A stretch of 64,000 nt of DNA from Hymenobacter latericoloratus (lineage in GTDB: Bacteria > Bacteroidota > Bacteroidia > Cytophagales > Hymenobacteraceae): positions 124,001-188,000 of the forward strand of contig NZ_JACHNV010000006.1 in NCBI RefSeq assembly GCF_014199535.1, given 5' to 3'. Below the pieces are notes generated by a model. The model did no database searches and was not told the origin of the DNA. It saw nothing but the letters and a program-made list of their open reading frames with translations. The position numbers were made by a program, and so were the translations under genes. Every line of letters begins with the position of its first letter. The first letter of the stretch is position 1. This document shows, piece after piece, positions 42,755 to 51,223 of this stretch.

Positions 42755-42807
42755 GCAAAAAAACCGAGTCATTCTGACCCGGTGAGTTGGTCAGAATAAC
42801 TCGGTTT
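42755..42807 (-). terminator. Terminator of the thioredoxin-like gene
   Basis: 19-base arms 42761-42779 and 42789-42807 with one mismatch region; on the minus strand the stem is followed by TTTTTTTGCG. It isolates the TlpA-like gene from the kdp operon downstream. Confidence 0.85.
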
Positions 42808-42851
42808 CAAGGTTTGTTGACTAGAAAGCAGGCTCCTACGTCAGTGCTAGC

Positions 42852-43982
42852 TTACTTGATGTATTTCGCAAGCGTAGCCTTTAAGTCCTCGCCTTTGAGG
42901 TTAGCCGCCACAATTTTGCCCGTGGGGTCAATCAGGTAGTTCTGCGGGATACCGCTCACGCTGTAGCTGCGTGCAGCTGCGTTTTCCCAGCCCTTCAGGT
43001 CCGATACCTGGGTCCAGGTCAGCTTGTCGTCCTGAATGGCTTTTACCCACTTGGCGCGGTCCTTTTCGCTGTCCAGCGACACGCTCAGCACCTCAAAATT
43101 GCGGCCTTTGTATTCGTTGTAGGCCTTGGCAACCGTTGGGTTTTCCTCGCGGCAGGGGCCACACCACGAGGCCCAGAAGTCAACCAGTACGTACTTGCCC
43201 CGGTAGTCGCGCAACGATACAGTTTTGCCATCGGGCGTTTGCTGGGTGAAATCAGGCGCCGTCGCCCCAATAGCCACGGCTTTCAGGCCCTTCATCAGTT
43301 CGCCATATTCCCGGCCCCGGGGCGTGTTTTTGAGCGTCGGGCTTAATGCTTCGTACAGCGGAGCCACGGTAGCGTATTGCGGCAAGTGCATCATTTGCAT
43401 TCCTACCAGCGCATCCAGGCTAACCAGCGAGTTCGGATTAGCTTTAATGAAAGCATAGTTGGCCGTAGCAATTTGCTTATTGAACCCTTCGAAACGGGAC
43501 TTCAGCTTCTCCGTGAAGGCCGGGTCTTGCCGCTGTTGCTCCGTAGCCCGCTGCACTTCGGCCCCAAACGCTTGGATATCGGCTATAATGGGCGCTGTCG
43601 ATGCACTCAGACGCGCATAATCTGTATTCAGAGGTCCGCCCTTTATGGTGGCGTGAGTTAGAGAATCGGGACTGTTTACCAGCACCGTGCCGGGCTCCAG
43701 ATAGAGACGCGCCCGGTCGCCGGGAGGGCCGAACAGGGTGCCCAACCGACCGTTGCGCCGCATAATCAGCTCTACCATCACAGGTCCTTCGGTGCTGCCT
43801 TTCAGTTCGAAAGCACCGTTTTTAAGCGTAGTAGAATCCGTAACAGTCATTCCGCGCAGCAAATACACCTTGGCCGGCGTACTAAGCGTGCCCAGTTTGC
43901 CTTTAATGGTAAAGGGAGTAGCGGTTTGCGCGTTTGCCAACCATGGTGCCACCAGTAGAAAGCTCAGTAAGTACTTTTTCAT
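42852..43982 (-). CDS. TlpA-like thiol-disulfide oxidoreductase with DUF4369 domain
   Basis: 376 residues from ATG 43982 (MKKYLLSFLLVAPWL), signal peptide ending ANAQ. The N-terminal DUF4369-type domain (about 22-130: FTIKGKLGTLSTPAKVYLL) is joined by a helical linker to a thioredoxin fold of the AhpC/TSA-TlpA type with the active site WASWCGPCREENP (about 265-277) and GIPQNYLIDPTGKIV (cis-Pro region). It works in the periplasm, reducing disulfides of exported proteins or haem proteins. This domain pair is a Bacteroidota speciality. Confidence 0.9.
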   Translation of the reverse strand: MKKYLLSFLLVAPWLANAQTATPFTIKGKLGTLSTPAKVYLLRGMTVTDSTTLKNGAFELKGSTEGPVMVELIMRRNGRLGTLFGPPGDRARLYLEPGTVLVNSPDSLTHATIKGGPLNTDYARLSASTAPIIADIQAFGAEVQRATEQQRQDPAFTEKLKSRFEGFNKQIATANYAFIKANPNSLVSLDALVGMQMMHLPQYATVAPLYEALSPTLKNTPRGREYGELMKGLKAVAIGATAPDFTQQTPDGKTVSLRDYRGKYVLVDFWASWCGPCREENPTVAKAYNEYKGRNFEVLSVSLDSEKDRAKWVKAIQDDKLTWTQVSDLKGWENAAARSYSVSGIPQNYLIDPTGKIVAANLKGEDLKATLAKYIK

Positions 43983-44117
43983 AAGAGGTAGAGAAATTAT
44001 AACACACATTGCCACAGCCTTCTGCCCTTGGAAGCTGGCTAAGGAGCTTAACGGCTACGCCTTCTTTCGCAGTATACACCAACGGCTATATAAAAACTAT
44101 TGGCCCGCTCCTCCCCC

Positions 44118-45470
44118 TTACAGCCCGTACTCCTGAATCTTGCGGTAGAGGGTTTTAGTCCCGATGCCAAGCTGGCGGGCCGCTTCCATTTTGTTACCGC
44201 CGGTTTCCTGGAGCACCTGCCGGATCTGGCGCTTTTCCAGGGTGCGCAGGGTACGGTCGGAGGCTTCGTCGGTGGTGAGGGGGGTAGGCAGGTAGTGAAA
44301 CTCGGTGGGCAGGTCATCCACGGTCAGCAGGTCGCCATCGGCCAGGATGGCGGCGCGCTCCAGCACGTTCTTTAGCTCGCGCACGTTCCCGCGCCAATCG
44401 TAGCGCTGTAGCTGCTGGAGTACTTCGGGCTCCAGGCCGCGCAGGCGCTTGCGCAGGCGGGCGGCGAAGTACTGCAGGAAGTAGTCGGCCAGGGCGGCAA
44501 TGTCGTCGCGCCGCTCATTCAGGCCCGGCACCAGCACCGTGAACACCGAAAGGCGGTAGTACAGGTCGGGGCGGAAGTGGCCCTCGGCGGCCTCCTGCTT
44601 TAGGTTGCGGTTGGTGGCGGCTACTAGGCGCACGTTCACGCTGGTAGGCTTGGTGTCGCCGAGCTTAGTGAACTGCTGGGTTTCCAGCACCCGCAGGAAC
44701 TTGGCCTGCACGTTCAGCTCTAGCTCCCCAATTTCATCCAGAAACAAGGTACCGCCGGTGGCTTCTTCCAGCAGTCCTTTTTTATCCGCCAGCGCCCCCG
44801 TAAACGCGCCTTTCCGGTAGCCAAACAGCTCCGATTCCAGCAAATCCTTGGGGAAAGCCGAGCAGTTCACAGCCACGAAGGGCTTGCTCCGGCGCTGGCT
44901 AGCCTGGTGAATGGCCTGGGCAAACAGCTCCTTGCCCGCGCCGGTAGGGCCTTCCAGCAGCACGGTGCTGTCGGTGGGGGCTACCCGCTGGGCCAGCTTC
45001 TTGGCCTGCGTTAATGCAGCCGACTGGCCGATCATGCTCTCGAAACTGTACTGAGCGCCGACTTTCTTTTCCAGGTCGGCTACGCGGCGTTGGAGGCGGG
45101 CCTTGTCGGCGGCCCGTTCTACCACCACCAGCAGCTGGTCGTCGGAGTCGCCTTTGGTGAGGTAGTCGAAGGCGCCTTCCTTCATGGCCCGCACTCCGTC
45201 GGGGATGGTGCCGTAGGCCGTCATCAAGATAACCTCCGCTAGGGGGCTTGCCTGCTGGTAGCGGGGTAGCAAATCGAGGCCGTAGCCGTCGGGCAGCTTC
45301 ACGTCGCTGAGCACCACCAGCACTTCTTCGGCGTGCTGGCGCAGCTGCTCTAGGCCGCGGCGGGCATCGGGGGCCTGGAGTACCGTGTAGCCTTCCAGCT
45401 CCAGCACCCGGGCCAACAGCTGGCGCAGGCTGGTTTCGTCGTCGATGAGCAGCAGGGTTCCGGCGGGCAT
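44118..45470 (-). CDS. Sigma-54-dependent response regulator (NtrC family), candidate Kdp regulator
   Basis: 450 residues from ATG 45470 (MPAGTLLLIDDETSL). Receiver domain with acidic pocket IDDE and phospho-acceptor Asp56 (VVLSDVKLPDG). AAA+ domain with Walker A LLEGPTGAGKELFA, sigma-54 contact loop GYRKGAFTGA and Walker B GGTLFLDEIGEL. C-terminal Fis-type helix-turn-helix (RQIRQVLQETGGNKMEAARQLGIGTKTLYRK). It activates RpoN promoters when phosphorylated. Its nearest histidine kinase is the one ending the kdp operon, so it may replace KdpE; no clear -24/-12 site is visible ahead of the operon, however. Confidence 0.93.
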   Translation of the reverse strand: MPAGTLLLIDDETSLRQLLARVLELEGYTVLQAPDARRGLEQLRQHAEEVLVVLSDVKLPDGYGLDLLPRYQQASPLAEVILMTAYGTIPDGVRAMKEGAFDYLTKGDSDDQLLVVVERAADKARLQRRVADLEKKVGAQYSFESMIGQSAALTQAKKLAQRVAPTDSTVLLEGPTGAGKELFAQAIHQASQRRSKPFVAVNCSAFPKDLLESELFGYRKGAFTGALADKKGLLEEATGGTLFLDEIGELELNVQAKFLRVLETQQFTKLGDTKPTSVNVRLVAATNRNLKQEAAEGHFRPDLYYRLSVFTVLVPGLNERRDDIAALADYFLQYFAARLRKRLRGLEPEVLQQLQRYDWRGNVRELKNVLERAAILADGDLLTVDDLPTEFHYLPTPLTTDEASDRTLRTLEKRQIRQVLQETGGNKMEAARQLGIGTKTLYRKIQEYGL

Positions 45471-45583
45471 AAGGGGGTAGCAAGAAAGGACTGAATTTGG
45501 GCGCAAGGGTACGCAAAAACGCCGAGCTTGCATCTGCAGGGCCACGGTAGCGGTTGCGGCGTCGCGTCGCACCTAAATCCCTC

Positions 45584-45591
45584 TATCTTTG
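45584..45591 (+). promoter_or_regulatory. -7 promoter box for the DEAD-box helicase
   Basis: TATCTTTG, exact consensus and the commonest form of the box, 73 bases before the TTG start. Confidence 0.55.
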
Positions 45592-45663
45592 TTCCCATTA
45601 CTACCAGCGGTTTGCTGACCGAAAAGCAGGGTCAGCCATCAATCATCCTAAACAAGCTGCACC

Positions 45664-47346
45664 TTGACGTTTCACGAATTTAATCTGCACGATGACCTCC
45701 TGGCGGGCATCGATGCCATGAACTACCAGAATGCCACGCCCATTCAGGAGCAGGCTATTCCGAAAATTATTGAAGGCAAAGACCTGATTGCCTGCGCCCA
45801 GACCGGCACCGGCAAAACGGCCGCCTACCTCCTGCCCCTCCTCGACAAGATTTCCCACGCCAAGCACGGCAATACCTCCACCCTCATTCTGGTGCCCACC
45901 CGCGAGCTGGCCACCCAGATTGACGAGCAGGTAACCGGCTTCGGCTACTTCGTAGAAGCCAGCTCCATTGCCATTTACGGCGGGGGAAAAAGCGAGGGTT
46001 GGGAGCAACAGAAGCGCGCCCTCACCTCCGGTGCCGACATCATTATTGCTACCCCTGGCCGCCTCATTGCCCACATGCAGATGGGCTACGTGAAGTTTGA
46101 GCACCTAAAATACCTGGTGCTCGACGAGGCCGACAAGATGATGGACATGGGCTTCTCCGATGACATCCTCAACATTGTGCGCCAGCTGCCCAAGGAGCGC
46201 CAGACGCTGCTGTTCTCGGCTACCATGCCCAACAAGATCCGGGAGTTCTCGCAGCAGATTCTGAATCAGCCCGAGGAAATCCGCTTGGCCGTATCGAAGC
46301 CCGCCGCCGGCATCGACCAGCAGTTCTACATGGCCTTCGACCGCCAAAAGATTTACCTGCTGGAGCACATCATCAAAACCCAGGATGTGCAGAGCATGGT
46401 GTTGTTTACCTCGCAGAAAGCAGCCGTAGGCGGCATTGTGCGGGCTATCAATAAGCTTGGCATTGAGGCCCGGGGTATTTCGTCGGACCGCACCCAGGAG
46501 GAGCGCGAGGAAATCATGCGTGCTTTCAAGAACAAGCAGTTCCCCATTCTGGTAGCTACCGACGTACTGAGCCGCGGCATTGATATCGACTCACTGAGCC
46601 ACGTGGTGAACTACGACATCCCGCGCGCTGCCGAGGACTACGTGCACCGCATTGGTCGTACGGCAAGAGCTGCTACCAAAGGCACGGCCATCACCTTCAT
46701 TTCGGACCAGGACCAGGACCGGGTAGTGAAGATTGAGAAGCTGATTGAGCGCGAAATCGAGAAGCAGAACATCACCGAGGGGCTGGGCCTGGGCGAAGCG
46801 CCCGAGTTCGACCCCAAGCGGTTCAGTGGCCTGCGCGGCAAAATTGGCGGCCGACCCGAGCGCGGCGGCCGTAGCGGTGGTGGCTCCGGCCGCGACCGGG
46901 GCCCGCGCCCCGAAGGTGGTGCTCCGCGCAGCGGAGGCCGTAATGGCTCCCGCCCCGACCGTGGCGACGGCAAGCCCGATGCTGACCAGCAGGCCCGTAT
47001 TGCCAAAGCCCAGGCCGCATTAGCTGCCCTGGACGCCGGCCAGGCCCCTGCTCAACCCTACCAGCGCCCCGCCCGTGAAGACCGACCGGAAGGCAGCGAA
47101 AGCCGCCCCCGCCGTGAGCCCCGTGCCCCTCGTCCGGAAGGTGAAGCTCGTCCGCCCCGTGAGCCCCGCGCCCCTCGCCCGGAAGGAGAGGTAGCAACAA
47201 CGCCGCCACGCGCCGAAGGTGATAAGCCCGAAGGCCAGCGCCGCCGCAAGCGGGGCGGCCGCAACCGTGGTGGCCGTGGCCCACGCCCAGAAGGCGGCGC
47301 CGCTGAGGCTACTGCAGCAGCCCCAGTTGCTCCCAGCGCCGAGTAA
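45664..47346 (+). CDS. DEAD-box RNA helicase
   Basis: 560 residues from TTG 45664 (MTFHEFNLHDDLL); no ATG occurs before the Q-motif, so TTG is the likely start. Helicase motifs: ATPIQEQAIP (Q), AQTGTGKT (I), PTRELA (Ia), TPGRL, VLDEADKM (II), SATMP (III), FTSQK, ATDVLSRGID and HRIGRTARA (VI). The core ends near 380. The tail (about 395-560) is Arg/Gly/Pro-rich and includes a duplicated 15-residue unit REPRAPRPEGEARPP encoded by a 45-base tandem at about 47113-47202. Such tails bind RNA non-specifically. Likely roles are ribosome assembly or RNA decay in the cold. Confidence 0.94.
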   Translation: MTFHEFNLHDDLLAGIDAMNYQNATPIQEQAIPKIIEGKDLIACAQTGTGKTAAYLLPLLDKISHAKHGNTSTLILVPTRELATQIDEQVTGFGYFVEASSIAIYGGGKSEGWEQQKRALTSGADIIIATPGRLIAHMQMGYVKFEHLKYLVLDEADKMMDMGFSDDILNIVRQLPKERQTLLFSATMPNKIREFSQQILNQPEEIRLAVSKPAAGIDQQFYMAFDRQKIYLLEHIIKTQDVQSMVLFTSQKAAVGGIVRAINKLGIEARGISSDRTQEEREEIMRAFKNKQFPILVATDVLSRGIDIDSLSHVVNYDIPRAAEDYVHRIGRTARAATKGTAITFISDQDQDRVVKIEKLIEREIEKQNITEGLGLGEAPEFDPKRFSGLRGKIGGRPERGGRSGGGSGRDRGPRPEGGAPRSGGRNGSRPDRGDGKPDADQQARIAKAQAALAALDAGQAPAQPYQRPAREDRPEGSESRPRREPRAPRPEGEARPPREPRAPRPEGEVATTPPRAEGDKPEGQRRRKRGGRNRGGRGPRPEGGAAEATAAAPVAPSAE

Positions 47347-47364
47347 GGTTTTAAGCTTGATAAG

Positions 47365-47399
47365 AAAAGCCTCCGCTGCAGTTGCAGCGGGGGCTTTTT
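47365..47399 (+). terminator. Terminator of the DEAD-box helicase gene
   Basis: AAAGCCTCCGCTGCA pairs with TGCAGCGGGGGCTTT (one wobble) followed by TTTTT, 19 bases after the stop codon. Confidence 0.85.
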
Positions 47400-47404
47400 G
47401 TTTC

Positions 47405-47653
47405 CTATTCTTCTAGCCTTAAATAAGCCCCAATTTCTTCATCTGAAACTATCCAATTCTCTCCTGTATGCTCATAAACGTAAGCTTAGCCGCGGAGCAT
47501 AATAGAGTCATGAGCGCTTAAGTGCACCCCATCTTTCTCGGCTATCCACAGGTTCATTTCTGCATCATATCGTACCTGATACCCTTGCGCTTGCAACAGG
47601 TAGTAGGCGGGTGCCAGTACGTTGGCGACGGCAGTCAGTGAAGAAGGGGCCAT
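47405..47653 (-). pseudogene. Small conserved-type gene interrupted by an in-frame TAA
   Basis: The frame from ATG 47653 reads 55 residues (MAPSSLTAVANVLAPAYYLL..., with GYQVRYDAEMNLWIAEKDG), meets TAA at 47486-47488, and continues in the same frame for 26 more sensible residues (AYVYEHTGENWIVSDEEIG...) to TAG 47405. Both halves read like one small alpha/beta protein of about 81 residues, of the kind found in multiple copies in Hymenobacter genomes (from memory, unverified). A TTA to TAA change would explain the stop. Function of the intact family is unknown. Confidence 0.6.
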
Positions 47654-47715
47654 AGGATGGTTATTTATTACTAATTATTTCAATAGCCATTGCGCAAAGC
47701 TGCACTTACATCACC

Positions 47716-49245
47716 TTATTGCTTGCTTTTTACGGTGGCACGAGCCACTAAGTAAGCGGGAAGCTTCTGCACTGATTTATTTAGTTCAGCCACGTTGCGC
47801 TGCTGCTGGGCCGCATCGGGCAGATGCTCGTTGTAGTTTAAGAACAGATAGTAGGCCAGCAGCCGATTGTAAGTATCCAGTTCCGAGTCGGCTACCAGCG
47901 TCAGCAGGCGTTGCTCTAGTTCTCGGGGCTGACGGGTTTCAGCTAGGGCCCGCCCTACCCGATATACCGTCCCGAAGTAGTGGTTCTGGCTGGGGTTATT
48001 AATTCGCAGGCTGATGCCTAGCATTAGATCAGACACGTTGATATCTAGCTCTTCTAGCTCTCGCAGATACGTTTGACGTTTTTCCCAAGCGTAGCTACCG
48101 TCCGACATACGCTCAAACCGGTCGTTCATGATGTCTAGGTGGGCACGCAGAAACGTTTCCCAGTTTACGGCCTCCGCCGAGAGCTGAGCAATGCCCAGAG
48201 CATGCACCCGGGGGCCGTCGTCCATGCTGCAGAACCCCGCTACCCGGCGGTTACGCTTGAGGGTTAAGGCCCGTGCTGGCGAGTAGTAACGGGCTACGTA
48301 CTCCTCAAATTCATCCGACGTAGCGCCTAGGTTGCTGTCGTCGGTGGCTGCTTTTTGCAGCAGTTCCCGAAAGCGGGGGGTTGCGGCCAAGGCATCTACT
48401 TTCTGCAACCGCACAGAATCCCAGTCATGGTATGCTCGCTGCCGGGCCTCTTGCTCTTCATCGGTCAGTTTCTCTTCGTATTTAGTCGAAGGCCGTTTGG
48501 TTTGCTGATGCACAAACTTCAAAAAAGCCTCCTGGCTTGCTGTCTCCTTAGAAGGTACGTTTCTGCCCGTTCGCTTGGCAGTTTCCAAGTAAATCTGGCT
48601 AGTAGTATCAATCAGGCAATCGGCGTATTGCACCAGTGCAGCGTAGCGCTTGGGTAGGGTTAGCTGTGTTAGCCCCTGCGGAAAGTAAAAAGCTTCTACA
48701 TAAGGCCCATCGTAGCCCTTTTTGTCATATCTCACCACCCAATGGCCAGCTGCCGGAATGGCGGAAGCAGTGAGCGGCTGATCGATATGGACAGAAAACT
48801 CATCCCGACCGTTCAGGGGAATACTCCGGTACGCAGTAGTAAGCTGCCGCGCGCCCTTGACATCATCTTGCTCCTCATCAGCCACCACCAGCAGGTTTCG
48901 CGCGTGCTTGGCCTTCGGAAAACGAGCCAGAATCTCTTCGGGAGTACTTCCAGCTTCCAGTAGCTGTGCGGCACTGCTTGCGCTACTTCCTTCCAGCCGC
49001 ACATACTCTGCTTGTCCCTGCCAGTGGCTCTTGTAAGCGCGCGTCAGGTCGCATACTTTATAGCGAAGGTGCAGTGAGTCTACTATTCGCTCTAGCCGCC
49101 CCATGGTGCGGCGTGAGTACAACAATCCATTGGGAGTAGTTGAACCAAACTCGCCAACCGCAGCAGTTGCTGGCGACGTGGAGGACTGCGCGTGGCAGCT
49201 GAAGAGCGTTAGCCAGAAACAGAAAATAGCAATACCGTTTTTCAT
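47716..49245 (-). CDS. Hypothetical secreted protein
   Basis: 509 residues from ATG 49245 (MKNGIAIFCFWLTLFSCHAQ). The signal peptide may be a lipoprotein signal (Cys18 in LFSCHAQ). The rest is helical and charged, without membrane segments; distinctive stretches are RTMGRLERIVDSLHLRYKVCD, ARFPKAKHARNLLVVADEEQDD, and a C-terminal helical bundle (LRELEELDINVSDLMLGISLRINNPSQNHYFGTVYRVGRAL). I do not recognise a named family. AT content is higher than in its neighbours, which could point to lateral acquisition. Confidence 0.65.
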   Translation of the reverse strand: MKNGIAIFCFWLTLFSCHAQSSTSPATAAVGEFGSTTPNGLLYSRRTMGRLERIVDSLHLRYKVCDLTRAYKSHWQGQAEYVRLEGSSASSAAQLLEAGSTPEEILARFPKAKHARNLLVVADEEQDDVKGARQLTTAYRSIPLNGRDEFSVHIDQPLTASAIPAAGHWVVRYDKKGYDGPYVEAFYFPQGLTQLTLPKRYAALVQYADCLIDTTSQIYLETAKRTGRNVPSKETASQEAFLKFVHQQTKRPSTKYEEKLTDEEQEARQRAYHDWDSVRLQKVDALAATPRFRELLQKAATDDSNLGATSDEFEEYVARYYSPARALTLKRNRRVAGFCSMDDGPRVHALGIAQLSAEAVNWETFLRAHLDIMNDRFERMSDGSYAWEKRQTYLRELEELDINVSDLMLGISLRINNPSQNHYFGTVYRVGRALAETRQPRELEQRLLTLVADSELDTYNRLLAYYLFLNYNEHLPDAAQQQRNVAELNKSVQKLPAYLVARATVKSKQ

Positions 49246-49358
49246 GACACACGGCGGCCTACTACCGGGCCGCTACCGGGCTAAGGTTGATTATACCAAC
49301 GATGCCCGCGTGGTCAGTTTTCCACACGCCGCGAAGTAAAATTTTACGACTATTCTTT

Positions 49359-50315
49359 CTACAACACCTGCCCTACCCCAAACAACAACGTAAACACCAG
49401 CGTGGTGAGGGCCATTTGCTTGAGCAGCGGGTCGAGTTGCATACTCTCCTGGCGCTGCCATACCTGGGTAGCATTGCGCAGCAGCAGCGGAGCTGACAGC
49501 AGAAACAGCCACTGCCAGGGCGAGTGGTAGGTGAGAGCCACGTACACCACAGCGCAGCCAAAGCCCAGCAGCAGCAGCAGCCAGTGGTAGCGGCGGGCCC
49601 GCACTGGTCCCAGCCGCACTGGAATGGTAATTTTACCGGCCAGTTCATCGGAGCGAATGTCTCGGATGTTATTCACGTTGAGCACGGCGGTAGCAAAGCA
49701 GCCCAGGGCGGCGGCGGGCAGCAGCACCGGCAGCGGCAGTGCCTGGGTCCAGACCTCTACCTGGCTGTAAGCTTGCAGGAAATACGTGCCGCACACGCCT
49801 ACCAGCCCAAAGAAGATAAACACCGACAGGTCGCCGAGGCCAGCATAGCCGTAGGGCTTGGAGCCGGCCGTGTAGTTTACGGCGGCCCAGATGGCCGAAA
49901 GCCCCAGCACGAAGAAGGCTACGAAAATCCAGGCGCCGGCCGTACCCAGGGCCACCCACAGCAGCAGCAAACCGCTTAGCAGGGAAAGTGCTCCGAATAC
50001 GCCCATGCCCTTTTTCATCTGCTGCGGACTGATGGCCCCGCTCTGCACGGCCCGCTGCGGCCCCTCGCGGTGCACGCTGTCGGCGCCGTTCTGGGAGTCG
50101 CCGTAGTCGTTGGCGAGGTTGCTCAGAATCTGCAGCAGAATGGTGGTCAGGGCGGCCAGGCCTACCACGCTCCCCCGGAACTGTCCGTGGCTGGCGGCCA
50201 GAAATCCGCCGGCCATAATGCTGGCCAGAGCCAACGGCAGTGTGCGGGGCCGAAACGCGGAAACCCAGGCTTTGGCCGGGCTGAGGGGGGTAGCAGAAGT
50301 GGCAGAAGAAGCCAT
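49359..50315 (-). CDS. menA: 1,4-dihydroxy-2-naphthoate polyprenyltransferase (menaquinone synthesis)
   Basis: 318 residues from ATG 50315 (MASSATSATPLSP). UbiA-superfamily membrane prenyltransferase with about nine helices. The MenA signatures are AWVSAFRPRTLPLALASI, the first Asp-rich motif NLANDYGDSQNGAD (about 72-85) with GPQRAVQSGAIS, and the second motif NNIRDIRSDELAGK. It attaches the isoprenoid tail to DHNA, making the membrane carrier for respiration. The upstream frame to 50456 is rejected as non-conserved. No other men genes lie in the window. Confidence 0.94.
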   Translation of the reverse strand: MASSATSATPLSPAKAWVSAFRPRTLPLALASIMAGGFLAASHGQFRGSVVGLAALTTILLQILSNLANDYGDSQNGADSVHREGPQRAVQSGAISPQQMKKGMGVFGALSLLSGLLLLWVALGTAGAWIFVAFFVLGLSAIWAAVNYTAGSKPYGYAGLGDLSVFIFFGLVGVCGTYFLQAYSQVEVWTQALPLPVLLPAAALGCFATAVLNVNNIRDIRSDELAGKITIPVRLGPVRARRYHWLLLLLGFGCAVVYVALTYHSPWQWLFLLSAPLLLRNATQVWQRQESMQLDPLLKQMALTTLVFTLLFGVGQVL

Positions 50316-50421
50316 GATAACGAGAAGAATGAATCGGGCAATATGGTTACTGATCTGGCGGAGGGGCTCGGGAAGCAGTTTTCCTACCCCCTCCCAGCCC
50401 GCAAACCCTTCCGGGCGCTGG

Positions 50422-51096
50422 TTACTTCGCGGCGGCCACGGAATCAATGGCGGCAATTTTCTCGGCGTTCAGCTCCGCGAAATGATTGATGACCTGATCG
50501 GCCAAGCTCAGGTCCTGCAGCTTGGAATGCTCGCTGTTGTAGCCGATGCAGTAGACGCCCGCCGCCTTGGCCGCTGCTACGCCGTTGGCCGAGTCCTCAA
50601 TAACAAGGCACTCTTGCTTAGGCGCCACCGAAAGCGAAGCCGCGTGCTCGAAAATGGCCGGGTCGGGCTTGGAACGTGGGAAATCCTCGCCGCTGATCAG
50701 GTGAGTAAAGTACGGCCCCAGGGCAAAGCGGCGCATCACCCGATCAATGGTAGCTTTCGAGGCCGAGGAAGCCAGAATGAGTTGAATGCCGTGCTGGTGC
50801 AGGTCCTCGATGAGGGTGCGCACACCGTCCAGCAGATCGAGGTCGGCTTTTTCATCGAAGGCCCGGTTGAAGAACTCGCGCTTGCTAAGCATCAAAGTAT
50901 CAACATCGGGGGCCAGGCCGTGCTTGTCCTTGAGCTGCTGGTACACGTTTTTGGTGGAGCACCCCGTGAACGTGGCGTATTCCTCATCGGAAACGTGGAT
51001 GCCCAGCTCCTCGAAGTGCCGGTAAAAGGCATACCGGTGCACGGGCTCGGTGTCCACGATTACCCCATCCATGTCAAAAATTACGGTGCGTATCAT
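50422..51096 (-). CDS. HAD-superfamily phosphatase/beta-phosphoglucomutase-like
   Basis: 224 residues. HAD motifs: FDMDGVIVDTEP (I, nucleophile Asp8), ILASSAS (II), Lys in RSKPDPAIF (III) and VIEDSANGVAAAKAAG (IV). A helical cap (about 16-85) puts it in subfamily I, with beta-phosphoglucomutases and phosphoglycolate or sugar-phosphate phosphatases. The pattern DMDGVIVDTEPVHRYAF is close to the beta-PGM/YcjU type, but substrate is unclear. It precedes menA on the same strand by 106 bases. Confidence 0.9.
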   Translation of the reverse strand: MIRTVIFDMDGVIVDTEPVHRYAFYRHFEELGIHVSDEEYATFTGCSTKNVYQQLKDKHGLAPDVDTLMLSKREFFNRAFDEKADLDLLDGVRTLIEDLHQHGIQLILASSASKATIDRVMRRFALGPYFTHLISGEDFPRSKPDPAIFEHAASLSVAPKQECLVIEDSANGVAAAKAAGVYCIGYNSEHSKLQDLSLADQVINHFAELNAEKIAAIDSVAAAK

Positions 51097-51150
51097 ACAA
51101 GCAAAGCAAGGTTACGGGCGCGAAGGTAGAGAACCCACCGCTCCGGGGCA

Positions 51151-51203
51151 CAAAAAGCGGCCTGGGCTTCGCGGGCCGACTACGGCACGCGAAACCCAGG
51201 CCG
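51151..51203 (-). terminator. Terminator of the glutathione peroxidase gene
   Basis: 16-base arms (51158-51173, 51188-51203) with one mismatch; on the minus strand the stem is followed by CTTTTTGTG. Confidence 0.8.
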
Positions 51204-51223
51204 AACCAGCCGTCAGGCAGGCT

